Translations under genes and position numbers: made by a program
The notes under the pieces: model-generated
The model's input: only the letters and a program-made list of their open reading frames with translations
Database searches by the model: none
Told to the model about the DNA's origin: nothing
Shown: piece by piece, positions 1 to 11,747 of the stretch
Numbering within the stretch: position 1 is the first letter of the stretch
Layout of the letters: every line of letters starts with the position of its first letter
Origin: Neoceratodus forsteri
Lineage: Eukaryota > Chordata > Ceratodontiformes > Ceratodontidae
Direction of reading: 5' to 3'
Length of the DNA: 64,000 nt
Assembly (NCBI GenBank): GCA_016271365.2
Contig: CM028129.1
Coordinates: forward strand, 1,007,017,501-1,007,081,500

Positions 1-612
1 AAACATGTTTCCGCCCATGTAGCGCACAATGCGCGGTCGGTGTGCAAACTCAATGTATGGGACACAGTAAGAAAATCACAGTGACACTGATCATGAGCAG
101 AAGTCTTAAAATGGCTAGTGAAAATTTGGTGAAAAATTCCTAAATGACTGTTTTATTTGTTCACAGCAGTTCCTACGCACGCCGTAAGTTTGCGAATTTC
201 AATATTTTCACTCCAGATTTTCAACATTGCCATTTTACCACTCCTCCTTATGAGCAGTATAGCTGTCATTTTTCACATCCTGCCCAAAATGTGTTTCCAT
301 CCATGTAGTGCACAATGGGCGCAGTCGGTGTGCAAAATCAATGTATGGCACACAAGTAAGACAATCACACAGTGACACTGTTCATTGCAGAGGTTTTAAA
401 ATGCCAATGTTGGCAATTTAGTGAAAATTCAAACAATGACTGTTTCTGACGTGCATTGCAGTTCCCGCATGCCTTTCGTGGGTTTGCGAATTTTCAAAAT
501 TTCCTCCAGATTTTCAACATTGTCATTTACCACACTTCCTTATGAGCAGTACAGCTGTCATTTTTCACATCCTGCCCAAAACGTGTTTCCGCCTCTGTAG
601 CGCACAATGGGG
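1..612. repeat. Tandem array 1, ~290-bp unit (about 2 copies, open at left edge)
   Basis: Two successive units repeat at about 292 bp, shown by the recurring words TTTTCAACATTG (near 219 and 511) and CCCAAAAYGTGTTTCC (near 284 and 577). Each unit carries CACAGTGACACTGWTCAT and TATGAGCAGTAYAGCTGTC. The array enters from the left edge, so its full length is unknown. The same unit forms a second array at about 21.1-22.1 kb. Small ORFs across it are not conserved between units and are not genes. Confidence 0.9.
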
Positions 613-770
613 GTAACAAAAAGGTCATGCTGAAAATTTATTGTGCAAATACCAGCAATCGCACAGGGCATTACGGTAAAGCACCATACGTCCCAAACAC
701 CACTGCAAATACCTGCAAGCGAATGTTCGGCATTGACAAATGCTTGTTTTATGTAATGACTCATTCACTG
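613..770. repeat. Tail flanking tandem array 1, shared with array 2
   Basis: After the last unit the sequence changes, but 724-749 (core TTCGGCATTGACAAATGCTT) is almost identical to 22,140-22,165, just beyond the second array. A shared tail beyond two separate arrays suggests that array and tail belong to one mobile unit and not to a plain satellite. No terminal repeat or target duplication was resolved here. Confidence 0.6.
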
Positions 771-825
771 TATACATGCTTCAGGACCTCCTTGTGAATG
801 AGCTTGCTCAACAGAGTCTTCCTGC

Positions 826-852
826 AATAAACTTGAACTTGAACTTGAACTA
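826..852. repeat. Short (TTGAAC)n tract
   Basis: Four near-perfect copies of the hexamer lie exactly where the DIRS-a coding homology begins on its right. It may be the simple-repeat tail of an unidentified element that truncated DIRS-a. Confidence 0.7.
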
Positions 853-1735
853 ACCATTTTTAACTTGGGTTTCACCAAGTACTTGTTTAGATGTCTGAGG
901 TTTTGTATAGGCCACCACTCTTCAGTCTTTTTTGTTGTTAGGAAATACCTGGAGTAGAAACCTTGCCCTCTTTGATTGTGTGGGACAGGCTCGACTGCTT
1001 TTGCCTGTAATAGATGTTTTACCTCCTGCTCCAGCAGTATTCTTTGTGAGGGAGGAATTGATGCATAATGTTTTACCCTTGGAGGGGGAAGGGACTTGAA
1101 GCAAAGGGAGAGACCCTGGCTCACTATTTCCAGGACCCACTTGTCTGATGTTATTTTTGACCAGTCCTGGAAATAGTGGGAGAGTCTGCCCCTTACGGGG
1201 TGTGGAGAGGCAGCCTGAAGGGAAGAGTCAGGGGTTCTGCTTTTGTTGTTGCTGAGGCTAGATAGAGTGAGACCCTCTGTGGGAACTTCTTCTACCCCTG
1301 ACCTTATAAAAACCCATCTACTGGGGTTGGTACTGTTGCTGAGGAGCAGCCTGTACCTGAAAGAAAGGGCTCCTAAAAGAAGACCTGCCCCTGCCTCCCC
1401 TAGAATAAGAAGTGGAAGGAGAGAGTTTATCCCTGGTTGAATTACTTCTGAAAATAGCCTTTTATTCATCTACCTTTTTCATGTAGGGTTCAATTTAGGC
1501 ACTGAAAAGGGAATGGCCCTCAACTGGGAAATCCATTGCTTTGGTCTGTGAGTTCTGGGTGAGTTTGATAGCCCTCAGCCAGGCAAACCTCTTCATAATT
1601 ATTGTACCAGCCATCCATCTGGCAGCAGTGTCATTCATGTCAGCTGCCATCTGGAATTGGCATTTGGAAGCCTCCCAAACCCAATTTTGCTGTCTCTAGT
1701 AAATCCGAAACAGTCAGGGAGGGATTTACCTCTGC
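853..1735 (-). pseudogene. DIRS-a, part 1: gag C-terminus and start of reverse transcriptase
   Basis: Minus-strand remains of a DIRS-type tyrosine-recombinase retrotransposon. Reading from 1,735 leftwards, a gag segment contains a KRFAWLRAIKLT-like stretch (about 1,560-1,690), characteristic of DIRS gag. A 234-residue frame (765-1,469) follows, with VRGRLSHYFQDWSKITSDKW and later a KTEEWWPIQNLRHLNKYL block, which is the conserved start of the DIRS RT domain. Coding homology stops near 853, well before the RT active site. The N-terminal half of the gag lies at 8,642-9,610 in the same orientation. I therefore read both parts as one copy split by the two CR1 elements at 1,736-8,641. Broken by stops and by truncation. 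Confidence 0.8.
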
Positions 1736-3998
1736 ATTATACTAAAATGCCAGCAGACTAGGACTTTCGGTCTTTCGCGTCTGCTCATTTGGTCAGCCCC
1801 CACCCTGAGAACTGACCTTGCTGCCCCCCCCCTCTGGCTTCCCCCTTCCTAGTCCTGGAAATTCTCGCTGCACTGGACTTTGTTTCCAGAACCCTTCCCC
1901 TGTACCTGTCCCAACCCCTCTTAAACCCTCCACTGTCCCTACCTCCACCAGTTCCCCGGGCAGCTCATTCTATGGCCCTACCACCCTCTCAGTGAAGTAA
2001 CACCTCCTCCTTTCTCCATTGAATCTCCCCCTCTCCAGCTTCCACCCATGCCCTCTAGTTGCCTCCCCTTCCTTTGGATCACCCTGACTTTGCCTCCCCT
2101 ATTCACCCCCCTCATGTACCTGAAGACCTCTATCATGTCCCCCCAGTCTCTTCTCCCCGCTCCTCCAGTGTGCACAAATTTAGCTCCTTGATTCTCTCCC
2201 CCATAGGCCCTGATCCCCAAGCCCCAGATTATTTTGGTTGCCCTCCTCTGGACCCTTTCCAGGAGTTCAATGTCCCTCTTTAAGTGTGGCCTCCAGAACT
2301 GCACTCAGTACTCGAGGTGCGGCCTCACCAAGCAGTTGTACAGAGGTAGTATCACCTCCCTCCTTCTGGAGGTGATCCCTCTAGTGATGCATCCCAGCAT
2401 TCTGTTGGCCTTGGCCGCAGCCCTCCTACAAGTCTCCAAGTTGTTCATCTTGACATCCACCACCACCACCCCCAGGTCCCTCTCAGCCACTGAGACTTGT
2501 AGCATTCCCCAGGTGTACACTTGACCCATGTTTCTGGCTCCCAGGAGCAGTACCTTGCATTTCCCTGCACTGAACCTCAGTTTCCACTTTCTAGACCACC
2601 CTTCCAGAACCTCCAGATCCCTCTGAAGGGCCGCCACCCCCTCCTCCCCATCCACCACCACCCCCAGCTTTGAGTCATCTGCAAAGAGACTCATCTCACT
2701 CCTGATGCCCTTCCTCATGTCTGAGACGTAGGTGTTGAAAGGAGGGGCCCAAGGACTGATCCCTGAGGGACCCCACTAATGACCTTCCTTGGCGATGAAA
2801 CTATCCCGCCAACCACGACTCTCTAGGTCCGGTCATGGAGCCAATTCCCTATCCATTTGATCCTCTTGTTTCCCACCCCCATTTCCCCCAGCTTATCCAA
2901 CAGGCCCCCTTGGGGGACAGAGTCAAACACTTTGCTGAAATCAAGAAAGAGGACGTCCACCAATCTACCCAGGTCCAAGGTGTTCGTCACCCAATCATAG
3001 AACTCCACAAGGTTTGTCTGACACAATTTCCCCGGGACAAAGCCATGCTGTCTATCATCCTGGCACCCTGACTTTTCCAGGTCACTCCCTAGTCTCTCCT
3101 TTATGATGCCCTCCATCACCTTGCTCACCACCGAGGTCAGGCTGATGGGCCTGTAGTTCCCTGCCACCTCCCTTGATCCACCCTTGTGGATAGGCACTAT
3201 ATGTGCCACATTTCAGTCCTGGGGCACCCACCCGGTCCTCAGGGAGATGCTGAAAAGCTCCACCAGGGGTTTGGCCAGGACATCTGCCAGTTCCTTCAGC
3301 ACTCTGGGATGAATTTTGTCTGGCCCCAGTGCTTTCTCCATCTTAAGGGACCTGAGGGCTTCCCTCACTCTGTCTGCCATGATTTTCTGCTCCGCTACCT
3401 TATCCCCCCTGCATTGCCTTCCCCCCTTCTCCCCAGACCCCGTGATCGGTAAGGGTACCCCCTTCCTCAGTTTCACTGTCTCCTCCCCTGTATAAGGCAG
3501 TCCCCCTATTTTGCTTAGTAAAAACTAAGGCAAAGCACTCATTTAGTACCTCAGCCTGCTCCCCGGGGTCTTGTACCCATCCCTCCCCTGTTTTAATCCT
3601 GCTAATCTGCCCTTTTACCCTTTGTTTTTCCCCAATGTATCTATTGAACCCCTTGTTCCCTCTCCTAATTTCCTTGGCCAGGTTCTGCTCCCTCCTTGCT
3701 TTAGGTGCCCTCACCATCCTAGTGGCCCTTCTGGCCATCAGCTCATACTTCCCTCGATCCCTTGCACTCCTTGTGCACTTGAAATGCCTATAGGCTGCCT
3801 TCTTTCTCCTCACCGCCTCCTGGACCTCTTTGGTCCACCAGCAGAGTTTTTGGGCCACAGACTGCCAGAGAGCCTTTTGGTAAAGGGCAGCACATGCCTA
3901 GTAACTGGCTTGCCTGATAGCCAGGGATGCTGAGAGGTACCCCCTCTTAGCCATACTGTCCACCTTTCTGGAATCTTTTTCAGGTGGGTCAGAAGACA
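1736..3998 (-). mobile_element. CR1-b, 5'-truncated CR1-clade LINE
   Basis: Minus-strand CR1 ORF2 remains. From the 5' side: endonuclease-to-RT linker (about 3,998-3,400, with WWTKEVQEAVRRKKAAYRHF), RT entry block with MEKALGPDKIHPRVLKEL (about 3,330), GNYRPISLTSVVSKVMEGII (about 3,150), LDFSKVFDSVP (about 2,935), active site FADD at 2,674-2,685, then the C-terminal region (about 2,300) with RVQRRATKIIWGL. Frameshifts separate these blocks. The 3' tail near 1,736-1,800 aligns with the CR1-a tail (GCAGAC then CTGCTGGCATTTT). The endonuclease and ORF1 are missing, as expected for incomplete reverse transcription. It sits head to head with CR1-a, both inside DIRS-a gag. Confidence 0.85.
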
Positions 3999-4669
3999 AC
4001 TTTCTGTTGCTAGCCTTTGGAAGACAGAAATCTTGCTTGTAGAGCAGAAAGCAGCTAACTAAAAGAAGATATAATTTTCTTACTAATTTAACACTTCTGT
4101 CTCAGTAGGAGTCAGTGTCTGTTGAATTAAGCCTACATATACTTTATTAGAAATAGAAGGGGTCTTATTTAGGGTTAAAAAAGGAAAAGAAAGAAAGTCA
4201 ATGTGTGTTCTGTGCTGGGAAGGGTAATGTATCAATTTACTTTGCTAAATCAGCAGGAGGAGAGAGAGAGAGAGAGCTTAATTGGGGGTGTGGCTTAGAC
4301 AATATAAAAGCAGGTGACTCCAATTACAACTTCCTGTTGCTAGCCCTTTTTTCTTACTAATTGTCCTCCAGATCCCACCCATCCTAAGCCAGTTCCACTT
4401 TTATAGCCACTGGATTTGACTGACAACAGGAACTTCCTGTTTGGCAGTAGGAAGGGAAGGATCATAGAGAAACATTAGTTTTGTCAACTCTAAAGGAAAA
4501 AAAGTAGCTCGCTCTCCCCCCAGCTGCTGGTGGTCTGACACTGGGCAAGGAAGAAGGAGGCTACTGAAGAATATAGGAAGTTGCTGTCTGAGAACAGGAA
4601 GGGTGAGAGTTGTAAGGAGAGGAGAGAGTAAGCATACAGAGAAACAGGAGAGGGGATACAAAATAAGAC

Positions 4670-5580
4670 ATGATAGGAGTGGTGCAGTGCAATGTCTGTG
4701 GGGTGGCAGCGTTCCAGGAGACATTCTGGAGGCTGCGATGCTGCCCTATTTGCAGGCACCTCTCTGGTCTGAAGGAGGAGGATGCCTGTCTCCAGGCTGA
4801 CCTAGCTAGGATTTGTGAAACCGCCTCCCCCACCCAGGGACCACCAGGGCCAATGCCACTACCTCAGGGGTTGCCAAGAAAGAGGAGAGGCTGGACCAGG
4901 GTGGGCTTAGAGAGGGAGAGGCTGGTGGAACAGAGTTGTATCCCTCCAGCTGTACCTCTCCACAATTCATACACTGTTCTGTTGGACAGTGGTTCCCCTA
5001 TGGAGGCACCTGCAGTGGAGACCAAGGATGATGCTGGGAACCTTCACAAAGGAGACCCACAGGAGGGTGGCATGGGACCCCACAGGGGAAGGAAACAACT
5101 CCTGGTGGGGGACTCAATCATTAGGGGGGTAGATGTGGGGGAGGAAGCAGAGAGGGAGGTAAGGTGCCTGCCTGGCGCCACAGCTTGGAGGGACAGGAAG
5201 CAAATCCTCAGGATCGTGGGAGCAGCTGCATGAGAGAGGGAGCTGGATATCATTGTCCACCTAGGGACAAATGACCTGGCTAGGAATGGGATCAGAACAG
5301 TGCAAGAGGAGTTTGTAGAGTTGGGGAGGGGCCTTAGACAAGTAGCGCATACAGTAACCTTCTCAGAGGTGCTGCCTGTCTATGGCAAGGGTGATGCTAG
5401 GGTACTCCTCACCAGGAAATTCAATGAATGGTTGAAAACTGGTGTGGAGCTCAGGGTTTTGGCTTCATTGGGGACTGGGGAGCCACCTGGAGGATGCAGG
5501 CCTATACTGGCGCGATGGTCTGCATCTGTCCAGGGGAAACCAGGATCCTAGATTGGCAAGCATTTAGACTAGCCAAGTGG
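4670..5580 (+). pseudogene. CR1-a ORF1: zinc-knuckle and SGNH esterase-like protein
   Basis: The first frame (4,670-5,233) opens with a cysteine cluster, CNVCG then CCPICRH, over residues 7-35. This corresponds to the PHD/zinc-like domain known from CR1 ORF1. An esterase-like domain follows: LLVGDSIIRGVD (about 5,100-5,135) supplies the GDS block I, and VHLGTNDLARNG (about 5,257-5,292) a later block. Family knowledge: CR1 ORF1 proteins carry PHD-like and SGNH-hydrolase domains thought to assist RNP formation and retrotransposition; the exact role is uncertain. A stop at 5,231-5,233 and a frame change near 5,430 break the gene, and the C-terminus runs on to about 5,580, next to ORF2. No intact product is expected. 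Confidence 0.78.
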
Positions 5581-8535
5581 GAGGCACTGAAAAGGAGCAG
5601 GGAAATCCCAGCCTCCCCCCACAAAATATGGCAATTATTGAGGTAAACACCAAAGTAGAGAAGTCATTAGGGAGCAGGATAGAGGTAAATGTAAAAAAAG
5701 GCAAAGGCAGTAAGGACAGGGATGGGGCTAAAAGGGGTAAGGCCATCAAAAAGTGGAGGATGATGAGTACCAATGCCCATAGTCTGTGTAATAGGCTCCC
5801 TGAACTAGTGGCCTTGATGGAAGAAGGTTGCCTGGATATTGTGGCAGTCACAGAAACATGGTATACAGAGAACCATGACTGGGATGTCAACATACCAGGA
5901 TACACAATCTACAGGAGGGAAAGGGAGGGTAAAAGAGGAGGAGGAGTAGCTCTCTATGTAAAGGAAGGGATCAAAGCAACAGAACTAAAGAGTAAACAGG
6001 GAGCAGATGAGGCACTCTGGGTCACCCTGGAGGCAGGAAATGGCACCACAATCCATATGGGGGTTGTATACAGACCCCATCTCAGGGGAAAGGAATGGAC
6101 AAGGAAATGATAGAAGGCATCCTTAGAATGGCAGAAAAAGGGAAGATATTGTTGATGGAGGACCTGAATATGCCAGATGTTAACTGGAGTACCTTTTCTG
6201 CAGGCACATCCAAAAGCAGGGTCATTCTTGATGTCCTACAAGGGCCATGCCTCAGACAGCTAGTGCTGGAACCCACTCGGAAGGGAGCAATCTTAGACCT
6301 GGTACTTTCAAATGGGGATGGAGAAAGAATCTCAGATTTAGAAGTGGGCAGCCATCTGGGAACAAATGACCACCAAACAGTGTGGTTCATGATAAACACA
6401 GCCATACAATCAAGCCATACAAAAGTAAGAGTATTGGACTTTAGGAGGGGTGACTTTGGGAAAATAAGAGAGTGCCTCAGAAAAGCACTAGCAAACAGGC
6501 AAGAAGGAGAGGTGGAGGAACAATGGGGAGTAATCAAAACAGCCACCACAGAGGCAACAAGCCTTTGGGTAAAGCAAACCAACAAAACACAACAAAGGAA
6601 AAAAACGCTATGGTTCTCAAAAGAGGTGGCAGGGAAGGTTAAGGAAAAAAGGACAGCATTCAGGAAATGTAAGGAAACACAGAAGGAGCAGGACAGAGAA
6701 CTTTATCAGTTAAAGCAGAAAGAGGCAGGGAAGGCAGTCAGAATAGCAAAGGCCCAAACTGAGGAAAGGACAGCCAACTCTGTTAAGAAGGGAGATAAGA
6801 CCTTTTATAGGTACATTAGGGAGTGAAGAAAGACCAAAGGAGGGATACCGAGGCTTAATAAAGGGAAGGGAATGTGGACAGAGGGTAACAGTGAAAATGT
6901 AGGGACATTGAACAAATATTTCTGCTCAGTATTCACAAAGGAAGAGGGGGGGGTACCTAAACCAAACAAGAGAAACACTCTCAAGACTGGGGCCGATACG
7001 AGTCCATTTACAAAAGAAAGGGTTCTGAAAGAACTAATAAAATTGAAGGTGGACAAAGCAATGGGACCTGATGGGATTCACCCAAGAATTCTAAAAGAAC
7101 TAAGGGTAGAATTAGTGACACCACTGACTACTCTCTTTAACAAATCATGGGAGGATTTGGTGGTACCTGAGGACAGGAGGAGGGCAGAAGTGATTCCTCT
7201 TCACAAAAGTGGGAGCAGGACAGAGGCAGGAAACTACAGACCAGTTAGTTTGACCTCAGTGGTAGGGAAAATGATTGACTCACTTCTTAAGGAAAGAATT
7301 GTTGAGTACCTAGAGGCCAGTGGGGCACAGGACCCAAAGCAGCATGGATTCACGATGGGAAGGTCGTGTCAGAAGAATCTAATAGATTTCTTTGACTGGG
7401 TGACCAAAGTAGTAAACCAGGGAGGGGCTGTGGACATGGCCTACCTAGATTTTAGCAAGGCATTTGATACAGTCCCACACAAAAGATTAATGCACAAGTT
7501 AGCCAGCCTTGGAGTGGGTCCCAAGGTGGTAGCCTGGATAAAAAATTGGCTAGACAACAGGACGCAAAGCGTATTAGTAGTAGTAGTAAATGGAGTCCAC
7601 AGTTAAGAAAGGAGGGTTACTAGCGGGCTACCGCAGGGTTCAGTACTGGGACCGGTCCTTTTTAATGTCTTTATAAGTGGCATAGCAGAGGGACTGGAAG
7701 GAAAAGTATGTCTCTTTGCAGATGACACAAAGATCTGCAACAGGGTGTATACGCAAGATGGAGTGGAAAGGATGAGAAGGGACTTGGCAAGGTTGGAGGA
7801 ATGATCAAATGTATGGCAGCTCACATTCAGTGCAAAGAAGTTCAAGGTAATGCACCTGGGAAACAAAAACTCAGGGGAAGAGTACATAATGGGGGTGGTG
7901 AGATACTGGCAACAGTAAAAATGGAAAGGGACCTGGGAGTAATTATATCAGATGACCAAAAGGTGGGCAAGCAATGTGAGAAGGCACTAAGGAAGGCTGG
8001 GGGGATACTGGTATGCATAGGGAGAGGCAGTAATAGTAGAAAACAGGAAGTTGTTATCCCTCTGTACAGACAGTTGGTGAGACCCCATCTGGAGTACTGT
8101 GTGCAGTTCTAGAGACCACATCTCCGCAAAGACATAGACAGAGTGGAGGCTGTCCAGAGGAGGGCAACCAAAATGGTGCAGGGTCTGCACCAGAAGACAT
8201 ATGAAGAAAGACTAAAGGAGCTTAATATGTATACCCTTGAGGAAAGAAGGGAGAGAGGGGACCTGATAGAAACTTTCAAGTACCTCGAGGGAATCAACAA
8301 AGTCCAAGAGGGAAGCATCTTTCAGAAAAAGAGATGTGCAAGAACAAGGCGGCACAATTTGAAGATAGAGGGGGGATGGCTCAGAGGTAATGTGAGGAAG
8401 TATTTTTTCATGGAGAGGGTTGTGGATGCATGGAACAGCCTCCCTGAGGAGGTCATGGAGTCAAGAACAGTGGGGAAATTCAAGAATGCATGGAACAGAC
8501 ATAAGGCAGTGTTAGTGGGGGGTAGGAGGAAGTAA
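5577..8535 (+). pseudogene. CR1-a ORF2: AP endonuclease and reverse transcriptase
   Basis: The endonuclease half begins near 5,757 with TNAHSLCNRLPELVALMEE, then VAVTETWY (catalytic Glu) and GGGVALYVKEG. After a frame change near 6,100 it continues with LNMPDVNWS and GTNDHQTVWFMI (a SDH-like block reading NDH). The linker leads to the RT (6,872-7,606): DKAMGPDGIHPRILKEL, GNYRPVSLTSVVGKM, QHGFTMGRSCQ, LDFSKAFDTVPH. A further frameshift near 7,605 precedes the active site FADD at 7,715-7,726, and a stop lies near 7,802. The C-terminal domain (8,143-8,535, AVQRRATKMVQGLHQ ... ERVVDAWNSLPEEV) is open. Normal role: nicking of target DNA and target-primed reverse transcription. At least three frame breaks make this copy dead. 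Confidence 0.88.
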
Positions 8536-8641
8536 GCTGTTGGTTAACTAGGATCTGCAGCTTATCTGTTAGTTAGGAAAATGGGCAGACTAGGTGGGCC
8601 AAGAGGTCCTTATCTGCCATCAAATTATATGCTTCTATGTA

Positions 8642-9610
8642 AGACAAGGGGGGGTTTGGCCTTCTCACAGGCTGCCTGCTGTACAATTCCTTGATGATCT
8701 GGGTGGCTGAACAAAAATTCAGCACCAGATCTCTCTGATACTTTTTGTCACATTTCTTGTTGATAGGTGTGACAGTTTGAAGAGATTTTAAAATTTCTAG
8801 AATGTCTTTTCTGAAAAATTTGTAAAGAGGGAGGAGGAGTCACTTTAAGGGTGTTAGCCCCATTAGTTCCATATACTGAACCTCTTCTTCATCCTGCATC
8901 TCCTCAATTGTTTGAAGGTCCAGTGTTTCCACAATTTTCTTGATAAAAGAAAAATGGGAAGAAAAATTCCCTGAGGGTCTGAGGGGAACCAAAGTCTTGC
9001 TCTGGTGACACCTCAGGCTCAGTTCCTTCCTCCACATTATCATCATCACCACCACCACCCATTGTGGGAACAAGCACAAGAGGGGTAACAGCAGCTGGTT
9101 TATCAGCTGGAACAGGTATAGGCTGCTGGGGGGGGGGGCAGACCCTAAAGCATGTGTAACAAAGCCAGAGCTTGTATAATATCAGCAGGAGAGGGAGCAT
9201 TTATGGGCACCTGAGGGACCCTTTGAGGTGTTTCAGCCAGGGTGTCAGTGTGCTTAGTTTTTCTTTGTTTTTTTGGCAGAGTCAGATGGCTGATTGCCTC
9301 TCTTACCAGAGCCCTCACCCATATCAGGGGTGGATTTGGAGGCTCTGGAAGGAATTGCCACATTCTTGGAGAGGGTGGACTGGTCAAAGCCCAGGGAACC
9401 CTCCCCTAATCTTCTCTTAAGCCTCTCCCTGTATTTCTCCACAGTTTTTTCAGGGAAGGACTTGCAAATATCACAATCCTCAATGAAATGTTTAACTCCA
9501 AGGCAGAGTAGACAAAGGTCATGTTTTTCTGCCCTGGTAAACATCTCAGCACATTTAGTACAATTCTTAAAACTTGTAGGTCCTGTGTTCTTTTTAGGTT
9601 TATCCGACAT
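8642..9610 (-). pseudogene. DIRS-a, part 2: gag N-terminus
   Basis: The frame 9,610-9,254 (118 residues) starts MSDKPKKN and carries a zinc-binding pattern: NCTKCAEMF, then LCLLCLGVKHFIEDCDIC at residues about 34-51, followed by KTVEKYRERLKRRL. This Cys/His layout is typical of DIRS-like gag. Gag-like sequence continues in shifted frames to 8,642 (for example PIPVPADKPAAVTPL near 9,090). It breaks off where the CR1-a tail starts and resumes at 1,735 in the same orientation. Role in the family: nucleocapsid/structural protein. Frameshifts and the 6.9-kb interruption make it a pseudogene. Confidence 0.78.
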
Positions 9611-10170
9611 TATAGAAAACAGGACTAAAAACTGCTAAATAAAATAAAATTTCAAAATATGCAGTTGGTTCAAAGAAGAAAGCGATTGGTTCAGAAACTG
9701 ATCATTTTTAAAAGATCTATGGTTCCGAATGGTTCCGGAACCGAGAAACCGCTGGGAGAACCGGAAAAAAACCTTGGTTCAAAGGCAGCTAAACAAACTA
9801 TTTTTTAAAGAAAAACAATTGGAAATCTTTTGAAAAGGTTTCCGATAAGATTCACAAAGGAGTCGGTTAACCCTCGGTTCAAAGGAACCACGAGGAACCG
9901 ATAAAAAAAATAAATAATTTAAACTATGAGGTAAAAACACTAAATAACAATAAGAATAAGGCAGTAATGAAAAAAATAAGACAGAATACTTACGTTGTTT
10001 TGATCTTATGCACAATTTAGATGATCTTGATAGAGATCTCCAGGGCATCTGAACTTTGCAGCGTTGACAAGAAATCTGAGGTAGAATGCAGGCAGTTAGA
10101 ATAGGGCAGTTTGAAAATGAATGCACATGCGAAACATTCCATAATAAGCATAGCATTCTATTTGTCTCTG
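9611..10170 (-). other. DIRS-a 5' non-coding region with clustered GGTTC/GGAACC motifs
   Basis: Upstream of the gag start is an A/T-rich stretch with at least eight GGTTC or GAACC words between 9,668 and 9,900, for example GGTTCCGAATGGTTCCGGAA at 9,722-9,741 and CGGTTCAAAGGAACCACGAG at 9,876-9,895. Several pairs are inverted. The position fits the DIRS 5' leader or inverted terminal repeat, but I could not match it to a second terminal repeat because the 3' end of this copy is absent. The right boundary is approximate. Confidence 0.45.
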
Positions 10171-10900
10171 GGGCAGTGCTGGCTTAAGGGAGCACTGCAA
10201 AGAGTAATAATATTAGTGGATTCCTGGGGTTAGAAATAAATAATTATGTTTTAACATTATTGTTTTCTAGTTATTTGTTACTTTTTTTTACCCTTCCCTA
10301 TTGTTGGCCTACTAAACATTGCACACAGTACAGCAATTATTTTTCTGAATCTTTCAAAATGTATCTGACTCTCCCCTGCTAACTGCACAATTGCTGTTTG
10401 CTACATCACAGTCTGCTGCCATGGTGAGCACTATGATGTCATAAAAAAGACACTGTGAGGTTAACGGAGAAGAGGCAAATGCTTTCAAATATTTTTATAC
10501 AGACTTTTTATATTGACTACCAAGATGTGCTGTAAATCTTGGAAAGGAACATTGAAAATGAAAAAGGTATAATCTAGTAAATTGTAACAGCTAAAACATC
10601 TTATTTATAAAAGCACGTGCTGAAGTGCAGAGTTGCTCTTTAAGCAGAGAAATAAATATGTCATTAGAATGTTAGGGGAGAGTAACTACTTTGCAGAGTT
10701 TGAACCTTAACATTTTAAAGTTCTATTTCCAGGGCAACAACTCAGGGCTAAGATGTTACTATTTGTTTGAAATCACCAATAACAATCCTTTTGCCAGAAT
10801 CCTATTTTGTATGTATGTGAAACAGAAAGCCAGACTGATTACTAATTGAAACAAATGGCAGAAAATAGTTGCTCTGACAGTTGTATCATCTTGTGCAGGA

Positions 10901-11300
10901 ATGGGTCTGGTGAGGTGTTGACATCAAAGAGTGTGCCCAGACTTCATGAGAAGTACACTGCCCAGCCTGAGTATAGTACACTCCTATCTATTTAACAGTT
11001 TACCTCCAGTATTTTGATTATGCTTCTTGAAATACTTTAATATTGTATTTGACTTCTTTTTTTGTATTTTTTTTGTTAGTTTTACTATTTAGCTTTCTCC
11101 TTTATCCTCCTCTCTCCCAGGACACATCTGAAAACGAGCTGTTAGCAGCTCAGTATGTCTTTCCTGGTTAAACTTTTAAATAAATATATATTATAAGAAA
11201 ATCCACTGAAATGGGCTGGTGAGGCACTGACATCATAGGGAGTATCAAGACTTCTTAAGAAAGGCACTGCTGAATCTAAGTACGGCACAACCCTTGGTCT
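10901..11300. repeat. Pair of diverged direct repeats (~90 bp, 310 bp apart)
   Basis: 10,901-10,990 and 11,211-11,300 both read ATGGGYCTGGTGAGG..TGACATCA followed by AGACTTC and AAGTACRGYACA-like words in the same order. Similarity is moderate with small gaps. They may be two units of an old tandem or dispersed repeat; the family was not identified. Confidence 0.55.
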
Positions 11301-11664
11301 GGGGCTACAATATTTAGCAAAATGGAAGCTGTGGCCAAACCTGACAAATGTAGTCTTATCAGCACCACTTCCCTTGTTACAACAGACCATAGTCTTTCAG
11401 ACCTTTGCGGCAGTACATGAGATGCTTTTCACAGACTTCCCTCTTTTCTGCATTTTGCCGTTCATGGTTTTCTAAGCTATTCTCAAACAGACCTGAACAG
11501 ATTGGATTGTGTCTGTAGTCAGCAAGGGAGGATGGCAGGGCCAGGCTGATGGATGACTTGTGCAATAATGCCATCTTCAGGACACAAATGGAACTGCTCC
11601 TGTAACCTCAGCCTCACCACTTAGTTCAGATCAGGTAACAATGGTAATAGCAGGGGCTGCAAGA

Positions 11665-11705
<41 letters not shown>
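11665..11705. repeat. (TG)n microsatellite
   Basis: About twenty uninterrupted TG dinucleotides. Confidence 0.97.
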
Positions 11706-11706
<1 letters not shown>

Positions 11707-11747
11707 CTAGCCAACACCAACTGCTTCTGCATTAGCTTGACATGTAA

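Larger units (their letters stand above)
3999..8641 (+). mobile_element. CR1-a, nearly full-length CR1-clade LINE
   Basis: Plus-strand CR1 with recognisable 5' region, ORF1, ORF2 and 3' tail. The 5' region (about 3,999-4,600) contains two related starts, CAACTTYCTGTTGCTAGCC at about 3,998 and 4,327, and an (AG)n tract at 4,261-4,276. This looks like a partly duplicated promoter, though the exact 5' end is uncertain. ORF1 and ORF2 are described separately. The 3' tail (8,536-8,641) ends GCCATCAAATTATATGCTTC then TATG, the ending also seen in CR1-c. Several frameshifts make it inactive. It is the most complete CR1 here and serves as reference for CR1-b, -c, -d and -e. Confidence 0.88.

Noticed and set aside
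157..375. 72-codon ORF in tandem array 1
   Set aside because: Frame is not kept in the other units of the same repeat; no protein features.
1818..3452. Plus-strand ORFs opposite CR1-b (e.g. 2,059-2,283, 3,571-3,933)
   Set aside because: Antisense shadows of CR1 ORF2; proline/leucine-rich low-information translations.
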